Shown here: one piece after another, positions 56,588-64,000 of the stretch | How the letters are laid out: every line of letters begins with the position of its first letter | How positions within the stretch are numbered: the stretch's first letter is position 1 | Origin: Nocardioides szechwanensis | Lineage (GTDB): Bacteria > Actinomycetota > Actinomycetes > Propionibacteriales > Nocardioidaceae | Reading direction: 5' to 3' | DNA: 64,000 nt | Assembly: GCF_900103935.1 (NCBI RefSeq) | Contig: NZ_FNIC01000011.1 | Location: 1-64,000 of the forward strand | Notes under the pieces: generated by a model | Seen by the model: only the letters and a program-made list of their open reading frames with translations | What the model was told of the DNA's origin: nothing | The model's database searches: none | Translations under genes and position numbers: made by a program

Positions 56588-58231
56588 ATGGACAAGCCCT
56601 TCGCCATCACCCTCGACGTCGGCACCAGCCGCGCCAACAAGACCGGCTCGTGGCGCACCGAGCGTGCCGTCTACGTCGAGCGGCAGCCACCCTGCAACCA
56701 GGCGTGCCCCGCGGGAGAGAACATCCAGGGCTGGCTCTACGCCGCCGAGGAGGGCCCCGGCGCGGACGGTCGCGGCTACGAGCGGGCGTGGCGCACGATC
56801 ATGGCGGACAACCCGTTCCCGGCGATCATGGGCCGGGTCTGCTACCACCCGTGCGAGACCGCCTGCAACCGCGAGATCGTCGACGAGGCGGTGGGCATCA
56901 ACTCGGTCGAGCGGTTCCTGGGCGACGAGGCGATCCGCCAGGGGTGGACGGTCAGCGTCGAGGCGCCTCCCACCGGCAAGCGGGTGCTGGTCGTCGGAGC
57001 CGGGCCGGCCGGCCTCTCGGCGGCGTACCACCTGGCGATGCTGGGCCACGACGTGACAGTGGTGGACTCGGCGCCGCTGACCGGCGGCATGATGCGGTTC
57101 GGGATCCCGGCCTACCGCCTGCCGCGAGACGTGCTGGACGCGGAAGTGCAGCGGATCCGCGACCTGGGCGTGCACTTCCACCTCGGGGCCACCGTGACCG
57201 ACCTCGACGAGACCATCCGGGACGGTGGCTACGACGCCACCTTCCTGGCGGTCGGCGCCCAGGTCGGCAAGCGCGCCTACCTGCCCGCCGGGTCGGTGTC
57301 CCACGTGCTCGACGCGGTCACGATGCTGCGCGGCCTCGAGGAGGGTGAGGCACCGATGCTGGGCCGCCGGGTCGCGGTCTACGGCGGGGGCAACGCCGCC
57401 ATGGACGCCGCTCGGACCGCGCGCCGGCTCGGTGCCGACGAGGCCGTCGTGATCTACCGGCGCACCCGCGACCGGATGCCGGCCCACGAGGGCGAGGTGC
57501 GCGAGGCGCAGGAGGAAGGCGTCCTCTTCCGCTGGCTCACGACCATCACGCAGGTCGACGAGGGCTCGCTGACGGTGGAGCGGATGGAGCTCGACCAGTC
57601 GGGCTTCCCGCACCCGACGGGCGAGTTCGACACGCTGTCCGCGGACGCCCTCGTGCTGGCGCTAGGCCAGGACACGGACCTCTCGCTGCTCGAGGGCATG
57701 GACGACATCGCCGTACGCGACGGAGTCGTGACCGTCGACCACGAGCTGATGACCGGGCGGCCGGGCGTCTTCGCAGGCGGCGACGCGGTGCCGCACGAGC
57801 GGTCCGTGACCGTCGCGGTCGGCCACGGCCGGCGGGCGGCGCGCGCGATCGACGACTGGCTGGCCGACCGGGCTCCGGAGCCGGTGCCGCACCGGGAGCT
57901 GGCCGACTTCGCGATGCTCAACACCTGGTACTACGAGGACGCGCCTCACCAGCAGCGCTCCATGCTCGAGGCAGTGCGGAGGCAGTCGACGTTCGACGAG
58001 GTCGTGCTCGGGCTCGACGAGACGACCGCGCTCTACGAGGCTCGGCGCTGCATGTCGTGCGGCAACTGCTTCTCGTGCGACAACTGCGTGGGCGTGTGCC
58101 CGGACAACGCGGTACGCCGGCTCGGTCCGCCGGGCGAGTACCTCATCGACCTCGACTACTGCAAGGGCTGCGGCCTGTGCGTCGCCGAGTGCCCCGCGGG
58201 GGCGATCGCGATGGTGCCCGAGGAGATCTGA
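56588..58231 (+). CDS. FAD/NAD(P)-linked electron-transfer subunit with ferredoxin domain (GltD/PadH-like)
   Basis: 547 residues from ATG 56588 (AGGGAG upstream). The N-terminal iron-sulfur region has CNQACPAGENIQGW and CYHPCETACNRE. The FAD site is VLVVGAGPAGLSAAYHLAMLGHDVTVVD, and the NAD(P) site is VAVYGGGNAAMDAARTARRLGADEAVVIYRR. The C-terminal ferredoxin domain carries two 4Fe-4S motifs, CMSCGNCFSCDNCVGVCP and CKGCGLCVAECP. It would take electrons from the alpha/beta/gamma oxidase through its clusters to NAD(P)+. Size and layout resemble PadH of phenylglyoxylate:NAD+ oxidoreductase. The operon therefore encodes a soluble NAD(P)-reducing complex. Confidence 0.93.
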   Translation: MDKPFAITLDVGTSRANKTGSWRTERAVYVERQPPCNQACPAGENIQGWLYAAEEGPGADGRGYERAWRTIMADNPFPAIMGRVCYHPCETACNREIVDEAVGINSVERFLGDEAIRQGWTVSVEAPPTGKRVLVVGAGPAGLSAAYHLAMLGHDVTVVDSAPLTGGMMRFGIPAYRLPRDVLDAEVQRIRDLGVHFHLGATVTDLDETIRDGGYDATFLAVGAQVGKRAYLPAGSVSHVLDAVTMLRGLEEGEAPMLGRRVAVYGGGNAAMDAARTARRLGADEAVVIYRRTRDRMPAHEGEVREAQEEGVLFRWLTTITQVDEGSLTVERMELDQSGFPHPTGEFDTLSADALVLALGQDTDLSLLEGMDDIAVRDGVVTVDHELMTGRPGVFAGGDAVPHERSVTVAVGHGRRAARAIDDWLADRAPEPVPHRELADFAMLNTWYYEDAPHQQRSMLEAVRRQSTFDEVVLGLDETTALYEARRCMSCGNCFSCDNCVGVCPDNAVRRLGPPGEYLIDLDYCKGCGLCVAECPAGAIAMVPEEI

Positions 58232-58237
58232 GCGCGC

Positions 58238-58243
58238 TAGCGT
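58238..58243 (+). promoter_or_regulatory. -10 box of a leaderless promoter for the thioesterase
   Basis: TAGCGT ends six bases before the GTG at 58250, within the 18-base gap after the oxidoreductase operon. Confidence 0.6.
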
Positions 58244-58249
58244 GGCGCG

Positions 58250-58759
58250 GTGACCACCCCCCTCGCCCCGCTGCACCCGTCGTACGCCCGCGTCTCGCTG
58301 GCGATGATGACCTCCGCCAACGAGGCCAACCTGCTGGGCAACATCCACGGTGGCGAGATCGTCAAGCTCGCCGACTCCACGGCCGGCGCCGTGGCGCAGC
58401 GGCACAGCGGTGGTCCGGCCGTGACCGCGGCCCTGGACGAGATGGCGTTCCTCGCGCCGGTCCACGTCGGCGACATCGTGCGCACCCTGGGCCAGGTCAA
58501 CTGGGCGGGTCGCTCCTCGATGGAGATCGGGGTGCGGGTCGAGGCCCAGCCCTGGAACGACCCGTCGGCCGAGGGCCTGCACGTCGCGTCGGCCTACTTC
58601 GTCTTCGTCGCGATCGACGCCGACGGCCAGCCCCGCGCCGTACCACCGCTGCTACCCGAGACGCCTCATGAGGTACGCCGGATGCGCGAGGCCGAGATCC
58701 GGCGGGCGCACCGCCTGGCCAAGAAGACCGAGATCGACCAGGGTCGCGTCGACTCCTGA
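58250..58759 (+). CDS. acyl-CoA thioesterase (YciA/BACH-like hotdog)
   Basis: 169 residues. MMTSANEANLLGNIHGGEIVKLADSTAGAVAQRH is the hotdog signature of the YciA/BACH acyl-CoA hydrolase group, with the catalytic-type Asn and the HGG turn; MAFLAPVHVGDIVRTLGQVNWAGRSSMEIGVRVEA completes the domain. It hydrolyses acyl-CoA to free acid and CoA. It has its own leaderless promoter but directly follows the oxidoreductase operon, so its substrate could be the acyl-CoA made there. Confidence 0.93.
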   Translation: MTTPLAPLHPSYARVSLAMMTSANEANLLGNIHGGEIVKLADSTAGAVAQRHSGGPAVTAALDEMAFLAPVHVGDIVRTLGQVNWAGRSSMEIGVRVEAQPWNDPSAEGLHVASAYFVFVAIDADGQPRAVPPLLPETPHEVRRMREAEIRRAHRLAKKTEIDQGRVDS

Positions 58760-58864
58760 GACCTCCTGCAGACCTCGGCGCGTCGCTGCGCCGTGTGACG
58801 CGTGTGACTGGTGATACTGGCTGGCAGCACTGTTCTTCCCCCCGGTGCTGGAAAGAGGCGTCCG

Positions 58865-60274
58865 ATGACCTCCACGGTCGAGCGCGCTGCCCGCGTCCGT
58901 TTCCGTCGAGCCGTGTCCTTGATGGTGATGACGCTCGTCGTCCCCGGATCCGCGCAGCTGGCCGCCGGCAACCGCAAGGTCGGCCTGGTCGCGTTCCGGA
59001 TCTGGCTGTGCCTGCTCGGCATCGGTGCGGTCACCCTGCTCGCCGTCCTGGTCGACCGCAGCCTGGTCCTGGAGATGGGCTTCAACACGACGCTGCTGCT
59101 CTTCCTGCGCCTGGCGCTGATGGCCGCGGCGATCGGCTGGGCCGGCCTGCTCGTCGACGCCTGGCGCCTCGGCCAGCCGCTGTCGCTGGGCATGACGCAC
59201 CGCCGCGCGATGGTCGGCGTCAACGGGCTCCTGTGCTTCGGCGTCGCCGGCGTGCTGCTGTTCGGCGCCCACATCGTCGGGGTGCAGCGCGACTTCATCC
59301 TCGCGCTGTCCGGCGACGGTGAGGCCACCTCCGCCCACGACGGCCGCTACAACGTGCTCTTGCTCGGCGGCGACTCCGGCGCCGGCCGCTGGGGCCTGCG
59401 GCCCGACTCGATGACCGTCGCCTCGATCGACGAGGACACCGGCCGCACCGTGCTGATCGGGCTGCCGCGCAACATGGCCAACTTCCCGTTCGCCAGGGGC
59501 TCGGTCATGCGCGAGCAGTTCCCCGACGGCTTCGACTGCGAGGGCTGCTACCTCAACGGCGTCAGCACCTGGGCCCAGGACAACACCGAGCTCTTCCCCG
59601 ACTCGACCAACCCCGGCGTCGACGCCACGATCATGGCGATCGAGGGCATCACCGGGCTGAAGATCAACTACTGGGCGATGGTCAACCTCGCCGGCTTCAA
59701 GGACCTCGTCGACGCCGTCGGCGGCGTCACCCTCAACGTGCGTCAGCCGATCCCGGTCGGCGGCCTCGGCTCCGACGTCACCGGCTACATCGACCCGGGC
59801 GTCCGCAAGCTCAACGGCCACGACACCCTCTGGTACGCCCGGGCCCGCGAGGGCTCCGACGACTACTCCCGGATGGCCCGGCAGAAGTGCGTCATGAACG
59901 CGATGCTCGAGCAGGTCAGCCCGCAGACCGCGGTCCGCAACTTCTCCGACATCGCCGAGGCGTCCTCCGAGATGCTCTCGACCAACCTGCCGTCCTCGGA
60001 GTTCGCGACCTTCGTGTCGCTGGCCCTCAAGGCCCGTGACCAGAAGATCGCGAGCCTCTCCCTGGTCCCGCCGATGATCAACACCGGCGACCCGGACATC
60101 AAGCTGGTCCACCGCAAGGTCGCCGAGGCCATCGACCGCGCCGAGGGCCAGGCCCCGCCCCCCGACAAGTCAGCGAAGGCCAAGCAGCCCGACTCCGTCA
60201 CGGGGGGCTCCGTCGGCTCCCTCAGCGAGGGCTACGCCGCCAACGACTCCGAGGACCTCGGCGCCGCCTGCTGA
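58865..60274 (+). CDS. LytR-CpsA-Psr (LCP) family protein with several membrane helices
   Basis: 469 residues from ATG 58865 (gaaagaggcg upstream). Unlike the LCP at 49446 it has about four N-terminal membrane helices (residues about 18-140), as in some actinobacterial LCP proteins. The LCP domain has YNVLLLGGDSGAGRWGLRPDSMTVASID, TVLIGLPRNMANFPF, CEGCYLNGVSTWAQDN and LWYARAREGSDDYSRMARQKCVMNAML, including the Asp and Arg residues that hold the lipid pyrophosphate. It leads a run with two GlfT1-like transferases and glf, so it probably attaches a galactan-type polymer to peptidoglycan. Confidence 0.95.
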   Translation: MTSTVERAARVRFRRAVSLMVMTLVVPGSAQLAAGNRKVGLVAFRIWLCLLGIGAVTLLAVLVDRSLVLEMGFNTTLLLFLRLALMAAAIGWAGLLVDAWRLGQPLSLGMTHRRAMVGVNGLLCFGVAGVLLFGAHIVGVQRDFILALSGDGEATSAHDGRYNVLLLGGDSGAGRWGLRPDSMTVASIDEDTGRTVLIGLPRNMANFPFARGSVMREQFPDGFDCEGCYLNGVSTWAQDNTELFPDSTNPGVDATIMAIEGITGLKINYWAMVNLAGFKDLVDAVGGVTLNVRQPIPVGGLGSDVTGYIDPGVRKLNGHDTLWYARAREGSDDYSRMARQKCVMNAMLEQVSPQTAVRNFSDIAEASSEMLSTNLPSSEFATFVSLALKARDQKIASLSLVPPMINTGDPDIKLVHRKVAEAIDRAEGQAPPPDKSAKAKQPDSVTGGSVGSLSEGYAANDSEDLGAAC

Positions 60275-60298
60275 CCTTGCACTGCGCCGCGAGAACGC

Positions 60299-60348
60299 GG
60301 GTCGTGTGCCCCACCGTGCGCTCCGGTGCACCCTCGGGCACACGACCC
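60299..60348. repeat. intergenic inverted repeat (GGGTCGTGTG family), copy 2
   Basis: GGGTCGTGTGCCCC (60299-60312) and CGGGCACACGACCC (60335-60348) pair over 13 of 14 positions around a 22-base loop. It is the partner of 38863-38912. This copy separates codirectional genes and lies just upstream of a -10 box. Confidence 0.65.
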
Positions 60349-60363
60349 GACCAACCCTCGCCC

Positions 60364-60369
60364 TAGGGT
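60364..60369 (+). promoter_or_regulatory. -10 box of a leaderless promoter for the glycosyltransferase pair
   Basis: TAGGGT ends seven bases before the GTG at 60377. Confidence 0.6.
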
Positions 60370-60376
60370 GTACGCC

Positions 60377-61381
60377 GTGACCGACCAGCCCCCTGCGACC
60401 TCCCCGCGGGTGGTGGCCGTGGTCGTCACGTTCAACCGGCTGGGGCTGCTCGAGCGGCTGGTCGGGCGACTGCGTGACTTCCCTGCGGTCGCGGAGATCC
60501 TGGTCGTCGACAACGCGTCGACCGACGGCACGGGGGAGTGGCTGGCCCAGCAGGGCGACCAGGGTGACCTGGTCAGCCGGACCCTGGCCGACAACCGCGG
60601 TGGCGCCGGCGGGTTCCACGACGGGCTGGAGTGGGCGATGGAGCGCGGCGCCGACCTGGCCTGGCTGATGGACGACGACGGCCTGCCGGACCGCGACTGC
60701 CTGAGCCTCCTCCTCGAGCGCACCGACCTGGACTTCTGGGGGCCGGTGGTCGTCGACGAGCAGCGCACTGAGCGGCTGGTCTTCCCGATCCGGCTCCCCG
60801 GCGGCACCAGGACCGTGCACGAGATGGACGACGTCCGGGCGGCCGCCGACGACGGGCTGATCCGCGACGTGGTCATCCCCTTCAACGGCGTGCTGGTCAC
60901 CCGCGCGCTGGTCGAGCGGATCGGGCTGCCCCGGGCGGAGTTCTTCATCTGGGGCGACGACCACGAGTACCGCCTGCGCGCCGAGCGTGCCGGCGGCCGG
61001 ATCGCCACCGTCGTGGGCGCACGGGTGCTGCACCCCAGCGTGGGCGAGCTCGGCACCCCGATGATGTTCGGCCGCACGACCTACAACCACACGCCCAGCG
61101 ACCTCAAGCACTACTGCATGGCCCGCAACAACACCCTCAACCTGCGCACCTACCGCGGCTGGCCGCACGTGCTGATGTTCTGGGTCAAGACCGTGTGGTT
61201 CTACCTGTTCACCCGCCCCCAGCCGCGCCGCGTGGTCACCAGCGCCCGGGCGGCGTACGCCGGTCTGCGCGGCGACTTCACCGGCCACCGGAGATACCTC
61301 AGTACCACCCCACGACGTTCTTCGTCTCCCCCGCTTCGCTCCTCCGACGAACAACGCCGCGGGGACCCCGGCCATGGCTGA
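60377..61381 (+). CDS. GT2 glycosyltransferase (GlfT1/rhamnosyltransferase-like)
   Basis: 334 residues. VVAVVVTFNRLGLLERLVGRL, EILVVDNASTDGTGEWL, NRGGAGGFHDGLEWAM and AWLMDDDGLPDRDCL form the GT-A domain with its DxD-type acidic site; FFIWGDDHEYRLRAERAGGRI gives the catalytic acid. NRGGAGGFH and MDDD are typical of the GlfT1 group that adds the first galactofuranose units to the wall linker. GTG 60377 was chosen from the -10 box. The last about 25 residues (TPRRSSSPPLRSSDEQRRG) are encoded by an intergenic-type repeat and look like an added tail. It overlaps the next gene by eight bases. Confidence 0.92.
   Translation: MTDQPPATSPRVVAVVVTFNRLGLLERLVGRLRDFPAVAEILVVDNASTDGTGEWLAQQGDQGDLVSRTLADNRGGAGGFHDGLEWAMERGADLAWLMDDDGLPDRDCLSLLLERTDLDFWGPVVVDEQRTERLVFPIRLPGGTRTVHEMDDVRAAADDGLIRDVVIPFNGVLVTRALVERIGLPRAEFFIWGDDHEYRLRAERAGGRIATVVGARVLHPSVGELGTPMMFGRTTYNHTPSDLKHYCMARNNTLNLRTYRGWPHVLMFWVKTVWFYLFTRPQPRRVVTSARAAYAGLRGDFTGHRRYLSTTPRRSSSPPLRSSDEQRRGDPGHG
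61303..61360. repeat. repeat-like insertion encoding the C-terminal tail of the glycosyltransferase
   Basis: ttcttcgtctcccccgcttc (from 61319), then gctcctccgacgaac, contains GTTC...GACGAA/TTCGTC-type inverted ends resembling the short intergenic repeats of such genomes. It lies inside the last part of the gene that ends at 61381, where the protein abruptly becomes Ser/Arg/Pro-rich. Confidence 0.35.
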
Positions 61382-62321
61382 GGTGCGAGCGCAGCGCGAG
61401 ACCGTTGCCGTCGTGGTCGTGACCTACAACCGCGCCGACCTGCTGGTCGGGATGCTCGACGGCCTCGCGGCCCTCGAGCGCCGGCCCGACGCGGTGATCG
61501 TCGTCGACAACGCCAGCACCGACCACACCCAGGACGTGCTGCGCCGCGACGACCTGCCGCTCCAGGTCCTCACCACCCCCGAGAACCTCGGCGGCGCCGG
61601 AGGGTTCCACCTCGGCGTGCGGACGGCGTACGACCAGGGCTTCGACCGGATCTGGCTCATGGACGACGACGTGGTGCCCGCACCCGACTGCCTCACCGTG
61701 CTCATGTCCCACGACGAGGACTGCCTGATGTCGGTGCGCGAGGACACCTCCGGGCAGCTGGTCGAGAAGGCCGCCACCCGCTTCGACCTGCGCAACCCGC
61801 TCGCGATCAAGCCGAAGACCGGCATGGTCGAGACCGTCTACGGCACCCGCGAGGCGATGCCCGAGCTCGTGGAGCTCGACAACGTGGCGTTCGAGGGGTT
61901 CCTGGTCCGACGCACCGTGGTCGCGGAGATCGGGCTGCCCGACCCGGCCTACTTCATCTTCTACGACGACGTCGACTTCGCCCTGCGCGCCCGTCGCGCC
62001 GGCCGCCGGATCTGGGGCGTCCGCGACGCCGTCCTGGTCCGCCAGCTCGCCTTCGACCAGCAGCACGACCTGGCCGGGTGGAAGGGCTACTTCATGTACC
62101 GCAACCTGTTCGTCGTGCACCTGCGGTACGGCGAGAACGTCGCCGTCCGCCTCAAGCCGTGGCTGATCGCGCTCGCGGTGGCGGTGCTGAGCCCCCTGCG
62201 CGGCGGGCGGTCCGAGGCCCGCAACGTGCTCCGCGCGCTGCGCGACGCCCGGGGGCTGCGCCGGCTCTCGCCGGCCGCGGCACCCGCGGCGCTGCTCAAC
62301 CCGCCGTCGAGTCCTCGCTGA
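61374..62321 (+). CDS. GT2 glycosyltransferase (GlfT1-like), second copy
   Basis: 315 residues. VAVVVVTYNRADLLVGMLDGL, VIVVDNASTDHTQDVL, NLGGAGGFHLGVRTAYDQ, IWLMDDDVVPAPDCL and FIFYDDVDFALRARRAGRRI are clear GT2 motifs like those of the gene before it; the pair arose by duplication. The C-terminal part contains a hydrophobic segment (PWLIALAVAVLSPL). Likely role: successive galactofuranosyl or rhamnosyl transfer to a lipid-linked wall precursor. Its 3' end overlaps the convergent PAP2 gene by 26 bases. Confidence 0.92.
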   Translation: MAEVRAQRETVAVVVVTYNRADLLVGMLDGLAALERRPDAVIVVDNASTDHTQDVLRRDDLPLQVLTTPENLGGAGGFHLGVRTAYDQGFDRIWLMDDDVVPAPDCLTVLMSHDEDCLMSVREDTSGQLVEKAATRFDLRNPLAIKPKTGMVETVYGTREAMPELVELDNVAFEGFLVRRTVVAEIGLPDPAYFIFYDDVDFALRARRAGRRIWGVRDAVLVRQLAFDQQHDLAGWKGYFMYRNLFVVHLRYGENVAVRLKPWLIALAVAVLSPLRGGRSEARNVLRALRDARGLRRLSPAAAPAALLNPPSSPR

Positions 62322-63399
62322 CGACGCTCGGCTCAGGCTCGTGGTTCCGACGCAGCTTGGGCCGTAGCCCGACCCGGTTGCCGGTGGCCATCGCGGCCAG
62401 CCAGACCGTGCTCGCGCCCAGGGCGGCGCCGGCGATCGCGTCGATGAAGAAGTGCCAGCCGAGGTAGACGGTCGCGAACACCGTCAGCACCAGGAAGACC
62501 CACGAGGTGACCCGGATCCACCGCGACAGCCCGACGTACTCCACGATCAGGCAGATCGTCAGCATGATCCCGACGTGCAAGGACGCGAAGGCCGCGATCG
62601 TCTGCAGGGTCCCGGAGCCGACCACGTCGCCCACCACCGTGACCCGGTCGTCCCACATGCTCGTCTGCAGCTTGGACACGTAGGTCTCCGGCAGGTCCGC
62701 GAAGGTCTTGGGATCGGAGTAGATGGGGCCGACGGACGGGAACATGAGGTAGATCGCCGCGCCCAGCGCCCAGTCGAACGCGACCGCGGTGACGTACCAG
62801 GAGCCGGCCGCCGTGTGGCGGGTCCAGACCAGTGCGATCGCGATCGAGACCGGCACCAGCACGATCCAGATGATGTAGACGGCCGAGAACAGCTGCGCGG
62901 CGAAGCCGGTGCCGAGCAGGTCGTGCAGGACCTTGGCCGGGTCGTGGCCCAGCCACAGGATCTTGTCGAGGTTGGCCATCTGCGTGTCGTAGACGTTGTC
63001 GGTCGCGGACAGCGGGTCGCCCTCGGCGTGGACGAACGGGACGAAGCTCTTGAGGTTGCGGAACGTCGCGTAGCAGAGGTACCAGGCCATGACGCCGCCC
63101 AGCGCGAAGCGCCAGTGCGAGGCGGGCCACCGCTCCCGGGTGATCTCGCGGGTCACCGTCCAGAGCGTCCGGGGCGTCCGGCGGGCCCGCCAGAGGGCGC
63201 GCGGCACGATGTCGAGGGAGATCGCGCCGAGCACGATCGCCGGGAAGCGGATGTAGCCCGGGATGAGGCTGTCGGGGTCGCGGATGGGCAGGTTCTCGAG
63301 CCAGGCGATGAGGAGCGTGGCGGCGGCCATGAGGAGGCCAGCAAGCCACGCATAGCGGAAGTCTTCGCCAACAGATCGTGACATCGTTCGCACCTGCAC
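62296..63399 (-). CDS. PAP2-superfamily membrane protein (phosphatase/phosphotransferase-like)
   Basis: 367 residues with about seven or eight membrane helices. The C-terminal half carries AAFASLHVGIMLTICLIVEY and TVYLGWHFFIDAIAGAALG, the two histidine motifs of PAP2 enzymes; the pattern resembles the inositol-phosphorylceramide-synthase-like/AUR1 branch more than a simple phosphatase. It probably acts on a lipid phosphate or polyprenyl phosphate. It lies between wall glycosyltransferases and glf, in the opposite direction. The GTG start is six bases after TAGGCT. Confidence 0.88.
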   Translation of the reverse strand: MQVRTMSRSVGEDFRYAWLAGLLMAAATLLIAWLENLPIRDPDSLIPGYIRFPAIVLGAISLDIVPRALWRARRTPRTLWTVTREITRERWPASHWRFALGGVMAWYLCYATFRNLKSFVPFVHAEGDPLSATDNVYDTQMANLDKILWLGHDPAKVLHDLLGTGFAAQLFSAVYIIWIVLVPVSIAIALVWTRHTAAGSWYVTAVAFDWALGAAIYLMFPSVGPIYSDPKTFADLPETYVSKLQTSMWDDRVTVVGDVVGSGTLQTIAAFASLHVGIMLTICLIVEYVGLSRWIRVTSWVFLVLTVFATVYLGWHFFIDAIAGAALGASTVWLAAMATGNRVGLRPKLRRNHEPEPSVVSEDSTAG

Positions 63400-63405
63400 G
63401 CGGAC

Positions 63406-63411
63406 AGCCTA
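63406..63411 (-). promoter_or_regulatory. -10 box of a leaderless promoter for the PAP2 gene
   Basis: Minus-strand TAGGCT, six bases before the GTG at 63399. Confidence 0.65.
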
Positions 63412-63504
63412 GAACTACCCCCCGACAGTTGGTGCAATCTTCACGGCGTGTGACCCGCGCCATGCGCGACGCGCGGGGAGTGGGTGGCTAGTCCAGCCGA
63501 TCCG

Positions 63505-63510
63505 TAGACT
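63505..63510 (+). promoter_or_regulatory. -10 box before glf
   Basis: TAGACT ends eight bases before the GTG at 63519, again suggesting a leaderless or nearly leaderless mRNA. Confidence 0.5.
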
Positions 63511-63518
63511 GACCGATC

Positions 63519-64000
63519 GTGCCCACCCCTGACTCGAGCCCTGACGGACTTCCCGATCTGGTCGTCGTCGGTTCCGGCTTCTTCGGCCTGACCATCGCCG
63601 AGCGCTGCGCGACCGAGCTGGGGCTCAAGGTCCTGGTCCTCGAGCGTCGCCACCACCTGGGGGGCAACGCCTACTCCGAGATCGACCCGGAGACGGGGAT
63701 CGAGGTCCACGTCTACGGCACCCACCTGTTCCACACGTCCAACAAGAGGGTGTGGGAGTACGTCAACCGGTTCACCACCTTCACCGGCTACCAGCACCGC
63801 GTCTTCGCGAAGTACCAGGGGCAGGTCTACTCGTTCCCGATGAACCTCGCGCTGATCAACCAGTTCTTCGGCCGGTCGCACACCCCCGACGAGGCGCGCG
63901 CGCTCATCGCCGAGCAGTCCAGCGAGATCGCCACCGAGGACGCCACCAACCTCGAGGAGAAGGCGATCTCGTTAATCGGCCGCCCGCTCTACGAGGCGTT
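63519..64000 (+). CDS. glf: UDP-galactopyranose mutase (5' part, continues beyond the window)
   Basis: 160 codons are visible and the frame is open to the window end. DLVVVGSGFFGLTIAERCATELGLKVLVLERRHHLGGNAYSE is the FAD-binding N-terminus, and VHVYGTHLFHTSNKRVWEYVNRFTTFTGYQHRVFAKYQGQVYSFPMNL is diagnostic of UDP-galactopyranose mutase. It makes UDP-galactofuranose, the donor for the GlfT1-like transferases encoded just upstream. The GTG start follows a -10 box. A TTA leucine codon (63972-63974) is present, rare in such GC-rich DNA. Confidence 0.95.
   Translation, partial: MPTPDSSPDGLPDLVVVGSGFFGLTIAERCATELGLKVLVLERRHHLGGNAYSEIDPETGIEVHVYGTHLFHTSNKRVWEYVNRFTTFTGYQHRVFAKYQGQVYSFPMNLALINQFFGRSHTPDEARALIAEQSSEIATEDATNLEEKAISLIGRPLYEA

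Overview
The window is high-GC DNA of an actinobacterium. The gene content and style (biotin-dependent acyl-CoA carboxylases with a separate epsilon subunit, LytR-CpsA-Psr proteins, UDP-galactopyranose mutase with GlfT1-like transferases, WS/DGAT wax synthases, SigB/F-type and ECF sigma factors) fit a Nocardioidaceae chromosome, probably Nocardioides or a close relative. The block accA3-like / maf / accE / accD5-like / birA / bPH2 protein / purK / purE has the same gene content as the M. tuberculosis Rv3275c-Rv3285 region, although here it is spread over about 24 kb with other genes between. I found no rRNA, tRNA or CRISPR array. No gene-free stretch exceeds 300 bases; the longest are 44996-45252 and 47383-47660.

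Layout. 1-91: 5' end of an insertion sequence on the minus strand. 92-6445: sulfotransferase, a divergent DUF305 lipoprotein / LVIVD secreted protein pair, two tandem SpoIID/LytB paralogs and a hotdog thioesterase. 6603-16396: pyruvate carboxylase, a secreted RTX-like repeat protein, two membrane PH-domain proteins, a BenE transporter and an acyl-CoA carboxylase alpha subunit. 16510-19487: a zinc-ribbon protein, an NYN nuclease-like protein and an acyl-CoA dehydrogenase. 19546-25869: a cell-surface polysaccharide locus (membrane glycosyltransferase, GH6 glucanase lipoprotein, OmpR-type regulator, lipoprotein, GT2 synthase). 25986-32262: Maf, a DGPF/ECF42 pair, a frameshifted DUF885 gene and a TetR/MFS pair. 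32302-38836: carboxylase epsilon and beta subunits, biotin ligase, PH protein, adenylate cyclase, lone winged-helix protein, purK and purE. 38931-44484: a six-gene, fully overlapping minus-strand operon resembling a glycopeptide-resistance (van) cluster. 44564-48470: CoA-binding protein, SNF2 helicase and a SigB/F-family sigma factor. 48580-58759: enoyl-CoA hydratase, LCP protein, two WS/DGATs and a 2-oxoacid oxidoreductase operon. 58865-64000: LCP protein, two GT2 transferases, a PAP2 protein and the start of glf, a set suited to arabinogalactan or another wall glycopolymer.

The most interesting item is the operon at 38931-44484 (VanX-like dipeptidase, alanine-racemase homolog, D-Ala-D-Ala ligase homolog, acyltransferase-3 membrane protein, sensor kinase, response regulator). 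The racemase has His359 where alanine racemases have their specificity-determining Tyr, and its acyltransferase partner looks like the membrane half of VanT encoded as a separate gene. A window-wide pattern is also clear: more than twenty genes have a TANNNT -10 box 6-8 bases before the start codon, so they are probably leaderless. Genes inside operons instead use Shine-Dalgarno sequences or ATGA/GTGA overlaps.
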